Shown: one piece after another, positions 52,431-62,400 of the stretch | Layout of the letters: each line of letters starts with the position of its first letter | Numbering within the stretch: the first letter of the stretch is position 1 | NCBI RefSeq assembly: GCF_003265705.1 | Contig: NW_020313005.1 | Span: 15,207,114 to 15,271,113, forward strand | Direction: 5' to 3' | Length of the DNA stretch: 64,000 nt | Source: Callorhinus ursinus | Lineage: Eukaryota; Chordata; Mammalia; Carnivora; Otariidae | Notes under the pieces: generated by a model | Told to the model about the DNA's origin: nothing | What the model saw: only the letters and a program-made list of their open reading frames with translations | Database searches by the model: none | Program-made: the position numbers and the translations under genes

Positions 52431-53319
52431 AATGTCTATTTACAGGAATGCAAGAGCCGTCCTTTATAAATTTGTCTTGGATCTTTATTGGCCTACATTT
52501 CCTTTGGCTTGTCCATGCTGCAGTGCTTGTCTCCTAACTCAGCCAGATTTTCATCAACTTCCTCAGGGCTGGTTTCCTTTTACCCTAATTAAAGAGGCAG
52601 GATTGCCAGTTCCTCCCATCTCTTCTTCCATCGCTTACGATTTGCTTGGTCATAAACACTGAAATGATAACTCTCCTCACAGATGGAGGCTGTCTTCTCT
52701 AAGTTCCATTCTACCAACCTCATCAAATCTTTTTGAAATGAGGTATGTATATGTAACTGAAAATATATACATTGTGATGTTGCCTGTCCCTCAGTTCCAT
52801 TCAACTGTCTAGAGTCAAGGTAGGATTTCTCGATTTTTGCATTTTTTTCCCCCGGATGCACAGATGAAACAAGAAAGATCACAGCCTATAACTTCAATGT
52901 GTGTGTCATCCTCTCCTGCTGTGGTACCCGGTCAACAGTGGGCAGTGATGAAGGATGGGAAGTGGGGCAGGAACACCAAGACTTGGCTGTGAACACCACT
53001 GTTAGGTCTGCTGTAGGTATGGCCCAGCACCTCTCCCAACCAGGCACAGACTTCAGAGATGGGGCATCCATCAGGTGAGCCCGTAGTGACCTGTGTGACC
53101 TGCAGTGCCTCCCCCCTACACCCACACTGCAGGGGACTTGGCAACCCTGGGTCAGATGGCCACAAAACCCATTTGGACAGAAGTGGTGGAGAATAACAGG
53201 ACTTTCTCTCCTGATACCTGTGAATTTCCCCCTGCCCCACTCCCCACCACCACCCTTCAGCCAGAGTCTGAGAAGCCACTTCCAGAATCAAGCTTGTTAA
53301 ACCAGGAGGTTAGATTTTA
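52431..53319. other. Unique sequence, nothing recognised
   Basis: About 890 bases. The minus frames at 52589-53291 show no domain I recognise and overlap one another. Confidence 0.35.
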
Positions 53320-53359
53320 TGAACCTGCTTAATTTAGTTTTTAATTGCATGCAGGTTCA
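53320..53359. promoter_or_regulatory. Inverted repeat, 9-base arms with an AT-rich centre
   Basis: TGAACCTGC (53320-53328) and GCAGGTTCA (53351-53359) pair perfectly around a 22-base centre rich in TTAAT/TTAATTG. AT-rich unique DNA continues to about 53390. It could be a composite protein-binding site. No RNA gene signature supports a hairpin RNA. Confidence 0.35.
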
Positions 53360-54157
53360 AATTGTATCAATTGGTTTTCATAATGGATGTTTCCCTTCTC
53401 TTTCAGAAAGGGGAAAACAGTCTCCAGCTCTCCAGGGCAGCATGGAGGGAGGGGTGATAACTTGTATTCAGCCAGAGATGGAAATGTCATAAAATCAGAG
53501 ATTTAGGGGTCACTTTGTCCAGGCCACCAGTACCTTCAATCTGTACTCGTTTTAATGTATTCTAGATGGATCAACCATCCTTCTCCACCTGGGGCCTTTG
53601 GGGAGCCCCTCTCCCCAATAAAGTGCACCAAAGGAAATCAATTCTTGACACTTTGGAATTTCTCACAGAATGTAACCTAAATCTGTCTCACTATGAAAGA
53701 TTATTATTCTTGCATTTCAGCAGGAGGGAGTTGGTCCCAACTGTTACTTGATACACTAAAGACTTGACAGTGTGGGATGAACTCCTATGTGAAAGCCCCA
53801 GCAATAAATAACAAAAGGAAACAATTCCAATAGCCATTGCTTGCTATAAAAGGCCTTTGTCTTATCTGAAGAGTATCTTTCTAAAAGCTCTATCTCCCAC
53901 CCCATTTCTTCCCTCAATTTCTAGGTGGGAGGGAAATAAGGAGATCATTGTGGGGAAGGGAAACTCCACCACAGAAATAGCCTAATGTATTTTGCTGTGG
54001 GGGATATTAAACAAAATCTCATTCTAACACAAAACCCTCCTCTCAGACCAGTGTAAGGGTGAAAGAAGGCAAGTGTCCAGGTATAGATGCTTGCCCATTT
54101 AAAGGGGCTAAGAAATAAGAAAACAAGCCAAGTCTAAACAATTGAGTGAAAAATTAA
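53360..54157. other. Unique sequence, nothing recognised
   Basis: A pyrimidine tract ending CTTCTCTTTCAG at 53395-53406 resembles a splice acceptor, but the following frame has no coding signature. No repeat identified over about 800 bases. Confidence 0.35.
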
Positions 54158-54180
54158 ATAGTTAATCTTTGATTAACTAT
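54158..54180. promoter_or_regulatory. Perfect 9-base inverted repeat, GTTAAT-type
   Basis: ATAGTTAAT (54158-54166) and ATTAACTAT (54172-54180) pair perfectly around five bases. GTTAAT...ATTAAC is the half-site arrangement of HNF1-type homeodomain proteins, but those sites have a one-base spacer. So the symmetry is seen, while factor identity is not supported. Confidence 0.35.
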
Positions 54181-54729
54181 CTGATGCCAGATGCTGCTGG
54201 CATGGGAGCTTAGGCAATAAGAATGCTGAAACAGGTGGGCTCCAAGGAACTTCCCCACAGAGGGGAAGGAGAGAGCAGGAGGGCAGCCTTATGTCCTTGG
54301 GTGCTGGAGAGGGAATACAGCAGTGCTGGTGCTCTTATATCTCCCCAAAGAGTAGACATTCTCATGGAGGCAGCTGACATCCCAATAGCAGGGCAAATAG
54401 ACCCTTTGTCCAACTTCCAATCTTCAAGTCATGGACCATGAAGTTCACACCAAGGGAAAAATGATCCAACAGCTAAGGAAGGCAGCCCAGGGAGGATGGA
54501 TTCAGCAGGGAAGAGGGAAAGGGAGGCCTAGCACATTTTCAGTGGCTCCTAATGGCTCAGGCTCCTAAATCTTGGACTCATCGCTGTTTGTGGGTGTACT
54601 TTCTCCTAAGTGCAGGAGGGGTCAGGGCCCTCTTGGGAACATTTGCTTCATTAGGGGCTTTCCCCCCTTTCAATGTGAAATGCCTTCCTCTTTTCTCCTC
54701 TCTGTGTCTTTCTCTTCCCCATATTCTGC
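54181..54729. other. Unique sequence, nothing recognised
   Basis: About 550 bases without an identified repeat or gene. Confidence 0.35.
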
Positions 54730-55235
54730 TCTCCTCACAGACTAAAGTCCAAGCCCACAGCTTGGAGTGGTGCCTGAGAAGCACATGGGCCTGCACACTG
54801 GCTTGTATTCAGAGTCTCCTTCCATATTGATTTCTTTTTCTCCCTTCCCCCACTTCCACTATTCTCATTTTTTTCCTCCTCCCTGTCCTTCCTCCTCACC
54901 ACTCCCTCCCCTCCTCTTTGCAAAGATTACAAACCTCTTTTTGCCCATGCCATCCCTTCTGCTTGAAATTCCCCCAATATGCCACTAAATTGTATCCAAT
55001 CGTGGTTAAAGCCCACTGCAAATCCCAACGTGCCTCAGGTCTTTACAGCTCACTTTCCTCTCTGTTCTCTGAACCCCTCCACTACTGAGTTTCTTTTTTT
55101 GAGAGCCAAGTATTAGATGTTCCAGTGTTTGTGCCTAATGTCCTTTCCTGAGTGTAAGCTCCTTAAGGACAAGGTCAGTGTTCTCTGGTCTCCCTCTTTG
55201 GCATCTAGCACATTGTGAAGCACAATGTAAGAACA
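54730..55235 (+). mobile_element. L2 LINE, ORF2 end and 3' UTR, sense
   Basis: ACTAAAGTCCAAGCCCACAG, GCCCATGCCATCCCTTCTGC TTGAAATTCCC, TAAGCTCCTTAAGGACAAGG and TTTGGCATCTAGCACATTG follow the L2 order to near its 3' end. Confidence 0.75.
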
Positions 55236-55584
55236 GAAATGGAATTCTCCCTCGTGGTTTCAGGAGCTTTCCCTGCTGGACAGTTCTTTACCCCTCTTGC
55301 CAATGTCGTCCTTGGGCATAATCTCTTAAAAGTGCACATTGTTCATCTCTACTCTCAGAGGAGACATACACAATCAAAACATTGAAATAAAAGTCTTCCT
55401 GGGTTCCTGGAATCACAGAGGATCAATTTAATTTACTTTTCCACTAGCCTTTCAGCTTTTTCACTGAGCTTGTTCTCTATCTATAGTCTCTTCCAACCAA
55501 AAAAGATCAAAGATCAAATATGATAAAATAATGAAGACACCATATCTTTTCTCTAAAGGCTACCAGGTTTCATAATGTCAGAAC
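55236..55584. other. Unique sequence
   Basis: Nothing recognised over about 350 bases. Confidence 0.3.
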
Positions 55585-55680
55585 TGATAAAATCTGTAAA
55601 TATTCAAAATCCACTATTTATAGATGAGGAAGCTGAGGTCCAAAGTAGCTAAAAGACACCCAAGATGCCACTGCAGTTGG
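55585..55680 (-). mobile_element. MIR core fragment, antisense
   Basis: TTTATAGATGAGGAAGCTGA GGTCCAAAGTAGCTAAAAGA is the reversed MIR core. Confidence 0.7.
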
Positions 55681-56904
55681 TTAGTTGGTACTGATGCCAG
55701 CATACACCAGTCTCTGCCTTCAGGATGCTCTCTCTTGCTGCATCCTCCTATGGGGATGCATTGCTAACTGTGGGCTTCCCTACTTCACCTTTGCCCTGTC
55801 CTCCATACCTTTCCCTCCCAGCTCATGGTCACCTAATAAGCACAAGGTATCTTCATCCTCACTAAGTATATTACTGAGAGCAAATAGCTCCTAGTGGCCC
55901 CTTCTCAGTAAGCTTGAGTTCTAATGAGGGCAGATACTTAACCACAGGAATAAATTACTATGTGATTCCAGTCCTTGGCAGCTGTCCCGCAGGGAAGAGT
56001 TTCATTGGGATGCATTTAATCACAGCACAGAGTTAATGGTACTGAGGTGCCCACTGCTTCCTTCTCCAGTGAACTGAGATGGAAATTGCTGGCTATAATT
56101 CCCTGAGCACTAAGGCACTGAGAGACCTCAGGCTCATGGGGAATAACATCTCTTTGGCAAGGAAGCCCTCTGCAATCATGGGAATGCATTAAACTGCCTC
56201 CATGGGCAGCTGAGGGGCTGCAGACTGTGCTTATCTCAGCAAGGAGCCACCAGCAGGGTGGAGGCACCTACAGCCTCGCCTCCTCGCCCAGCTTCGGGTC
56301 ACCATTTGGATAATCACTCTGTGGCACCATTCCAGCTGCTATTCTGTTCCCTGGAAGCCTCTGTGCAAACCCCCCCACCCCCATTAGGCACTGGGGGGAA
56401 GAATTCCACCTCAGCAGGCGGAACAGCTCATCAGGGAGTCCAGAGAACAGCAAGATCTTGTTCCAAAGCTGAATCTACAAAGAAGATGAAGCCACCAAAT
56501 CCCAACGTCAGACTTGTGAATCTCTTTCCTCTGTGCCCCTTTAGTCCTGGAGTCCTCTGTGCACTTAAATTCCACCAACAGCCACTCACCAGGGCTGAGC
56601 AAAGTATAAGCAAACTTCAAACAGGTCAAGGGGGTATTGCACTGTCAGTGTGGTGGATAAGAGGGGAAAGAAAGGAATAGCAGTGACCTCAACTTGTAGA
56701 TGACCTGAGAAGTAGCCATCTTCTTAAAGGGATCCAGCTGTGGAGGTGGGGGCAAGAGAGAAGGGGCAGAGCGCTCCTCATGCCCTGGGCAAATCTCCCA
56801 AGGTTACACATGGTTCAAAGTGGGACCCCATTCAGATCTCAGGCCAATATGGTCAGTAAAGAGGGGAGGAGAACAGAGCAGGAAGTACACCGAACCTTCA
56901 GGTA
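55681..56904. other. Unique, repeat-poor sequence
   Basis: About 1.2 kb. 55990-56170 (GGATGCATTTAATCACAGCA, GGAATGCATTAAACTGCC) is repeat-free with two GGRATGCATT words and could be conserved non-coding DNA. The 140-codon frame at 56258-56680 is opposed by antisense frames and has no domain. Confidence 0.35.
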
Positions 56905-57105
56905 GGTAACTAGGTTCAAATCCCTGCATCTTTACTTATTAACAACATGATTCAGGACAAGATGCTTCAACACTCTGAGCCTCAGTTGCCATATCTGTAA
57001 AACAAGAGCAAACCACACAGTTTGTTACAAACATTAAAATAAAATAGCCTACTTAAACTGCTCAGCCTAGTCCCTGGTTGCAAGTAGGCATTCAACAAAC
57101 ACTAG
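56905..57105 (+). mobile_element. MIR SINE
   Basis: AGGTTCAAATCCCTGCATCT, CAACACTCTGAGCCTCAGTT GCCATATCTGTAAAACAAG and CCTAGTCCCTGGTTGCAAGT AGGCATTCAACAAAC make a full sense MIR. Confidence 0.9.
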
Positions 57106-57649
57106 TCCCCTCCTTCCTTTCAGCTGAGGAGGCTTCTGTCTTGTTGTCATTTCCCAGCTGGCAAGCACAGCCTCCATGCTTCTGTAGCTCACTCTAACCT
57201 GGCCCCTGAGAAGAACCTTCCGGCTGACTTCCCTGACCCAAGCTAACAGAGCCAAGCTGAGGGTGGGTTGTTGGCACTTTAATATCCTCACACTCTGAGG
57301 TTCCTCCCTCTCTGAGGCTGAGGAGGGGGCTCCCAGCCAGGACCCAAGTCACATTTTTTCCCTGATTGATTCTCCTAAGATTATACATGGGCAGGCATGG
57401 GAGGGACTCAGAGGCCAGAGAACATGGAGCCTGGACAATCCAGTCCCCTCTGTCCTCAAACTTAACACCAAACAGAGTTAGGCAGAGATCTGAGGGGGCC
57501 TCTCTAGGGATTCCAGGTCCCTTGCAGTAGAGATAGAACATCCTTCCCTGGCAGTCAGTGCCTGCTACAGTGCAGCCCCAGCCTTCATTCCTCCTCCACA
57601 TCTGCCCCCAGCTGCTTCACACACATGGACTCTGAGCCTGATACAACAG
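57106..57649. other. Unique sequence, nothing recognised
   Basis: About 540 bases. The 135-codon minus frame at 57194-57601 has no domain I recognise. Confidence 0.35.
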
Positions 57650-57895
57650 ACCACACATCCCACACCCTCCCAAAACTGTGTCTCTGCCCAGGCTGTGCCC
57701 TCAGCCTGGAGTGCCTTCTCAGGTTCACTACCCACTGAGTTTTTTAATTCACAACTTCCTGGATCTTCTCTGATTCCCAAATGAGCAATGATAGCACCTT
57801 CCGGAACATGCTAATAGTGCTGTCTACACAGCAAATACAACACTCATTGTCTTTACTTCTTTACTCATCCAAAAATGTTTTCTGAGTCTTTACTG
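57650..57895 (+). mobile_element. L2-like sequence around the SINE insertion
   Basis: CTCAGCCTGGAGTGCCTTCT, CTTCTCTGATTCCCAAATGA and a following 'tttactcatccaaaaatgttttctgagtctttactgtgtgcc' have the flavour of L2 (sense body, then a reversed 3' end). It resumes after the SINE at 58097. Assignment is tentative. Confidence 0.5.
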
Positions 57896-57914
57896 TGTGC
57901 CTGTTATGATTTTA

Positions 57915-58077
57915 TTTTATTTTTTTTTAATTTTCTTAATTTATTTGGGAGAGAGAGAGAGAGAGGGAGAGAACATGGGAGGGAGGGCAGAGCTGAGCAG
58001 GGAGCCTGAGGCAGGACCCTGGGATCACCACTTGAGCCAAAGGCAGATGCTTAACCAACTGAGCCACCCAGGCACCC
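57915..58077 (-). mobile_element. Can-SINE (tRNA-Lys-derived), antisense
   Basis: Read on the minus strand it starts GGGTGCCTGGGTGGCTCAGT TGGTTAAGCATCTGCC, the Can-SINE head with its A box, and ends in a CT-rich tract, AATAAATT-type sequence and poly(A) (T-rich on the plus strand, 57915-57940). A 19-base target-site duplication flanks it: TGTGCCTGTTATGATTTTA (57896-57914) and TGTACCCGTTATGATTTTA (58078-58096), two mismatches. Shorter in the body than the copy at 915, so partly deleted. Confidence 0.95.
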
Positions 58078-58096
58078 TGTACCCGTTATGATTTTA

Positions 58097-59492
58097 GTTG
58101 TGCACATATCTTTGCAGTGCCCAATGGTACCTGGCATCCTGGTTTATCTCTACACCCTCACCACTCAGCACAGACCCCATCATACAGGAGGTGGTTTCGT
58201 AAGTGGATAGAATACACTTTCCTCCAGTCAGCTCCTACTGCCAGTGTGGGACATTCATACATTTGGTAGCAGGCTTTTTTTTGTTTGTTTGCTTCATCCT
58301 TAGCAGGGTTCAGGCTACCAGTCCTGCCCTCACACCAAACTTGTGAAAACCACACTCTGGAACCTTTGCAGAGAGAGCTCAGGGCATTAACAGAATGGAA
58401 CACCCTTACAAAATGATGTTTTCATTAGCGCACACTCCCCAAAAAGGCACTGGGGCATTTTTCATCAACCTGGGAAGTGACTGGACCTTGGTAATGGCAT
58501 AAAAATATCCCTACTGCCCAAGAGTCAGACCCAACATTGATTGCACTGCTCAGTGGAGTCTTTGTACCCCAAAAAGCAAATGTCTCAATGTATTCAAGCA
58601 ATAGAACATGTCCTACACAGTCACAGAAAAACCACAAAGGTGGGGGTCCCACCCACCCCATCGGCCTGGGGTGACCCGTCCTATGTGCAGGTTCCTCACT
58701 TCTCAGATGACGGATGAACCTGTGGCTTCCAGGTCTTTCCTCCCAATTATTCCAGACCCTTTATTTTTTATTATGTCTGCCTGGATTTTGCAAAGAATTG
58801 TTTACTGGATTATCTTTATTGCTTTGTCTTCCTTTTTTTTTTTTAAACAACTCAATGGATGTTATAAGTGCTCATTAGGGTTGCCCTTAGGTATGAAATA
58901 AGCACACCAAGTTGCTACAATTCAAGCCAGAATTAAAGTTTTTGGCATTTCAGTTAACCTTTGCAGCCTTAACACAGATCTAAGCTCCATTTTTATTAGA
59001 CTTTGTGAAATATTGACAAGAGATTCCAGAAATCTCGCGGCTATAAATGTCCCGAAGAGGGCTAGAAACCCCCCGTGTGAAGGCCCACCAAGGAGGCTTC
59101 ATCCCTTAACCCAGCATCTTTGGCTGTGGAGGAGGAGGGTAGGAGAGGCAGGGGGAAGGTGAGGGGACAAGGTTCTGAGGTATGGAGCCTGCTTCCTAGC
59201 TATGATCCCCCAGGTAAGGGCCTGTTACAGAGAAAGCAAAGGAGCCTTGCCTTGGCTTGTGAAATCGTCACTTTGGCTTTCCTTATGGGCCTTTGAGGGA
59301 GGCCCTTGCTTGTGACTTAAAGGCCCTGGTTCCTCCAAAGTTTAGTGGAGCAGAGGAATTACCTTCCTTACTTCTTTCTTCTCTCCTTTCCCCAAGCCTC
59401 TGCTTTTTAGGCAATTCTCCAAGCAGAGTGAGCTCAGAGACACAGAATATCAAAACTGGGAGAATGGCAAAGGAACATGGTTTTTCCTTGAC
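58097..59492. other. Unique sequence; L2-like remnant to about 58170, T12 run at 58833-58844
   Basis: About 1.4 kb without a gene. 58900-59060 (CAAGCCAGAATTAAAGTTTT, AAATCTCGCGGCTATAAATG) is repeat-free and keeps CpGs (TCTCGCGGC, CCCGAAG), a possible conserved element. Confidence 0.35.
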
Positions 59493-59528
59493 TGTTCTAT
59501 CACTTGAACATGTTCTATCACTTGAACA
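59493..59528. repeat. Perfect 18-base tandem duplication
   Basis: TGTTCTATCACTTGAACA at 59493-59510 is repeated without change at 59511-59528. The unit itself has TGTTC...GAACA ends that are complementary. Identity over 18 bases implies a recent duplication or assembly/allelic variation. Confidence 0.97.
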
Positions 59529-59639
59529 AATTGAGGTATTTGCCTTTGAGCAGGGGCAAAAACTCCTAAACTAAGTGGTACAATGAATATTAGGTCTGGT
59601 CCATAAACAGCAAGGAAGTTTTTGTGCCACTATCAAGGT
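59529..59639. other. Unique sequence
   Basis: Nothing recognised. Confidence 0.3.
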
Positions 59640-59790
59640 CCAATCATTTCACAGCCAATTTTAGATATGGGAAACCCAAGCCCCAGGAAAGCAAAGTGAT
59701 TCACCCAAGGTCACATACACCAGCTACACGGGAAGCCAAAGCTGGAGTTTGAATCTCTGGACTATGTGGTAGAGCTTTAGGCAGTGCACC
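59640..59790 (-). mobile_element. MIR SINE, antisense
   Basis: CAATTTTAGATATGGGAAAC, AGTGATTCACCCAAGGTCAC and AGCTGGAGTTTGAATCTCTG follow the reversed MIR order to its head. Confidence 0.82.
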
Positions 59791-60009
59791 AACCACTGCG
59801 AAGTGCAGCCAGGCTTCACAATGGTCTTGACTTCCCAGGGCTCCAAAGCTGCTGACCTGGAAGAAACCACCATCTGGCAAGTGGCAGACAAGTACACCCA
59901 GACCCAGCACTCCTTGGTCACTGGACTTGTCCCCGTTCCCCCAACTCTCCTCCATGAGCACACTGACTCAACCTCCAAGCCAAAGGTTAGAGAAAATGAT
60001 GATCCCATT
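59791..60009. other. Unique sequence
   Basis: Nothing recognised. Confidence 0.3.
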
Positions 60010-60570
60010 GATCCCCGATTCAACAGAAATGCACTGGGTACCAATTCCATATACAGCACACTGCCAAGTCCAGAGACACAAAAATCAAGGGACCCAGACC
60101 TCATGGGAGTCCGACACACACACCCAGCTGCAAGCAGTTTCAGGGTGGGTGCAGGCATTCTTCAGAGATTTGCACGCAGGGCTTTGTGGCTGGGGTGAAG
60201 GGGGAAGAAATGGGCTGAAAAGGCTCCCTGGAGGGGGGTGCTTGAGCCAAGTCTTCAAGTATGTCTAGGAGTTGACCAGAAGAGGCTGAGCGGGCATCCT
60301 AAGCAGAAGAAAAGCATGAAGGTGAGAAGCAGTCCAGTTTTGGGAAGTCCTTCTTGGCAGCAGATGGTTCCCTGGGGGCTATGGGTTGCAGGAGGTCTTA
60401 GAGCCAGGCTACAAGGGTTTCACAAACCTCTCTTCAGAATAAGAACTTTGGTTAGGTGTTGGGGAACTATTGAAAGCTTTTAAGCAAGGAAGTGACCACG
60501 TTCAGTCTGCATTTTAGCTAAATTACTTTGGCAATAAGAGGGTGAATTTTTGATAGATTAGGTATGTGGT
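60010..60570 (-). mobile_element. L2-type LINE 3' region, antisense
   Basis: CAGAAATGCACTGGGTACCA, CATACAGCACACTGCCAAGT, GAGCCAAGTCTTCAAGTATG TCTAGG, TGAAAGCTTTTAAGCAAGGA AGTGACCACG follow the long antisense L2 pattern ('...gcagctgagttttaaagg...gttttaagcaggggagtgacatg...'). Confidence 0.65.
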
Positions 60571-61139
60571 CCAAGACATCGGGATGCACTGGGGCAGTGA
60601 ATGCCAAAGGAAAAAAAGAATCAGACTTCTGGCTTCCAGCCCGATGTCCATAGGCTTTGGCCCCATGAAATGCAGGTGGCTGCCGTTAACTGCATGCCAG
60701 AGCCGTTGCAGAGACTTGCTCAGGGTGCTGTCCCAGAGCTCCCACAATGCTGTTTCACAAACACTTCCTCAGCCCCATCAACAGGTATGTGCTTGGATGG
60801 GTGAACAGCATCAACCCTGCTCCCGCCAACCCCCCAACCCTTTCAGTAGGGGCCAGGCCTGTGCTCATTTACCTAATAGGACATTCACAGGTGTGGGGCC
60901 AGGAGCCCTCAGGATGCCTCACAGTCAGACAAAGGAAGCCCTAGGAAAGCCCTTCCAATCAAAGCTCAGGCTATCCCACACAGCTTAACAACTCTACTCC
61001 CCCTGCAAACTAACTCTGCTTATAAAAGTAGAAGATTCTAGAGCTAAAGATCCACATGGGTCTATTAGCTGACAAAGACAGACATCCCCAACAAAAAAAC
61101 TAAGGAGGGAGGAAAGCAGGTTTGCACCGTAAAGAGTAT
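60571..61139. other. Unique sequence, nothing recognised
   Basis: About 570 bases. The 140-codon plus frame at 60566-60988 overlaps two other plus frames and has no domain. Confidence 0.35.
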
Positions 61140-61330
61140 GACTCCATGACCACCAAATGATTTACTTCTCCCTCTGTATACGTATCCGTGGAGAAAGGTC
61201 AGAAAGTCCACAGGCAGCAATGGCAACAGTGGCTATCTCTCAGTGATAGGATTCAGTGAATTTTATTTTCTTCTTTGTACCTTTGGCACTTTATTTTATA
61301 ATCACTAGGAAAAAGAACTAATTTATATAG
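61140..61330 (+). mobile_element. Ancient interspersed repeat, family not named
   Basis: GGCAACAGTGGCTATCTCTC AGTGATAGGATTC and ATTTTATTTTCTTCTTTGTA CCTTTGG recall a widespread mammalian repeat ('aacagtggttatctctgggtggtgggattatgggtgat'). Family name not recalled. Confidence 0.55.
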
Positions 61331-61770
61331 AAAATGGCACTATGTTCTTCCTAAATAGCGCTTAGTATATAGGTTGGTTTTAATTCCTATACCGAGGAAA
61401 TGCTTTCCCAGGTCTAGGCAGGAGGTTCCTTGCTATAATGAAAGGCTCCTACACCATCCCCCCTGAGGACAGATCCCAACTAGATAGGAGATGCCCAGGG
61501 CGATGGGGGGGTTTTCCTCCCACTTAGCTGCATCTATAGGCCACCCCCAACCCACACGACTCCCAGCTTCCTTCTTTCCCACAACCAGAATTTCAACCTT
61601 CCAAACCTGCTAATGACATCCTCACAATGTCCCCCCCATATGGCATGTTTGGGTCCTCCCTGCAGCCTGCCAGCTAGCCAGGGCTCAGGCAGAGAGGATG
61701 TATGTGGTCAGGCACCCCGGCACTATCTGTTCTGTGGAATGCAGAGGCAGCTCTGGTCAGCTATAGCGCT
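61331..61770. other. Unique sequence
   Basis: Nothing recognised. Confidence 0.3.
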
Positions 61771-61793
61771 CCCCGGGGCGGGGGCGGGGGGGC
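61771..61793 (+). promoter_or_regulatory. GC box cluster / G-quadruplex-capable run
   Basis: CCCCGGGG followed by CGGGGGCGGGGGGGC contains two overlapping GGGGCGGGG/GGGGGCGGGG Sp1-type words and enough G runs for a quadruplex. The surrounding DNA is not CpG-rich, and no TATA box, first exon or CpG island is visible, so promoter activity is only a possibility. Confidence 0.35.
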
Positions 61794-62204
61794 AGCTGGA
61801 GAGGAGGGAGTACCCACATCCTTTGTGCCAGCTTCCACAAGAAAAGCCTCCTAATCCCAGGGACATAGGGACTGTTGATTCCTTCCTGACCTTCTGGCTC
61901 ATAATCAAAAATGGTGCTTCAGATAGAGACCTCCTAACATACCAGGCTATCTACCTGCTCAGAGTCAGGGTGGGGAGAAAAGGCAGAGGCTGAAGAAAGG
62001 ATTTTGGATGGGAAGGAAATAAGAAGGAGGAAATTATAAAGGATGACGGGAAAGGGGATGGAAGTTGCTGCTTATGTCCTACAACATTTCTAATCCTGGC
62101 CTGTGTGGTGCCTGAAATTTTCCCAATTAACCTTATTCCTTTGTGACTGGACATTGAAAGTTCTGCTTAAAATGCAAATCAGTTTCCCGGAAGGGAAAAC
62201 ACAT
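61794..62204. other. Unique sequence, nothing recognised
   Basis: About 410 bases without an identified element. Confidence 0.3.
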
Positions 62205-62400
62205 TAATGATAATGTCAAATATTCACAACACTTTATACCATATCTCATTTCATTCTCAAAACAGCCCCATGAAGCAGTAGAATGATTATGCCTCTTTTA
62301 TAGCTAGAGAAACTGAAGTTCAGTCGAGTTTGCTTTGGCAATACCATACAGAGCCACACTATATTGGGAGTCAGGGAGCCCTGGTCATCCATGCTGCCTC
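62205..62400 (-). mobile_element. MIR SINE, antisense
   Basis: CACTTTATACCATATCTCAT TTCATTCTCAAAACAGCCCC, TTTATAGCTAGAGAAACTGA AGTTCAG follow the reversed MIR to its core. Confidence 0.9.

Noticed and set aside
53390..53420. Polypyrimidine tract plus CAG as a splice acceptor at about 53406
   Set aside because: No open, coding-like segment and no donor at exon-like distance follow.
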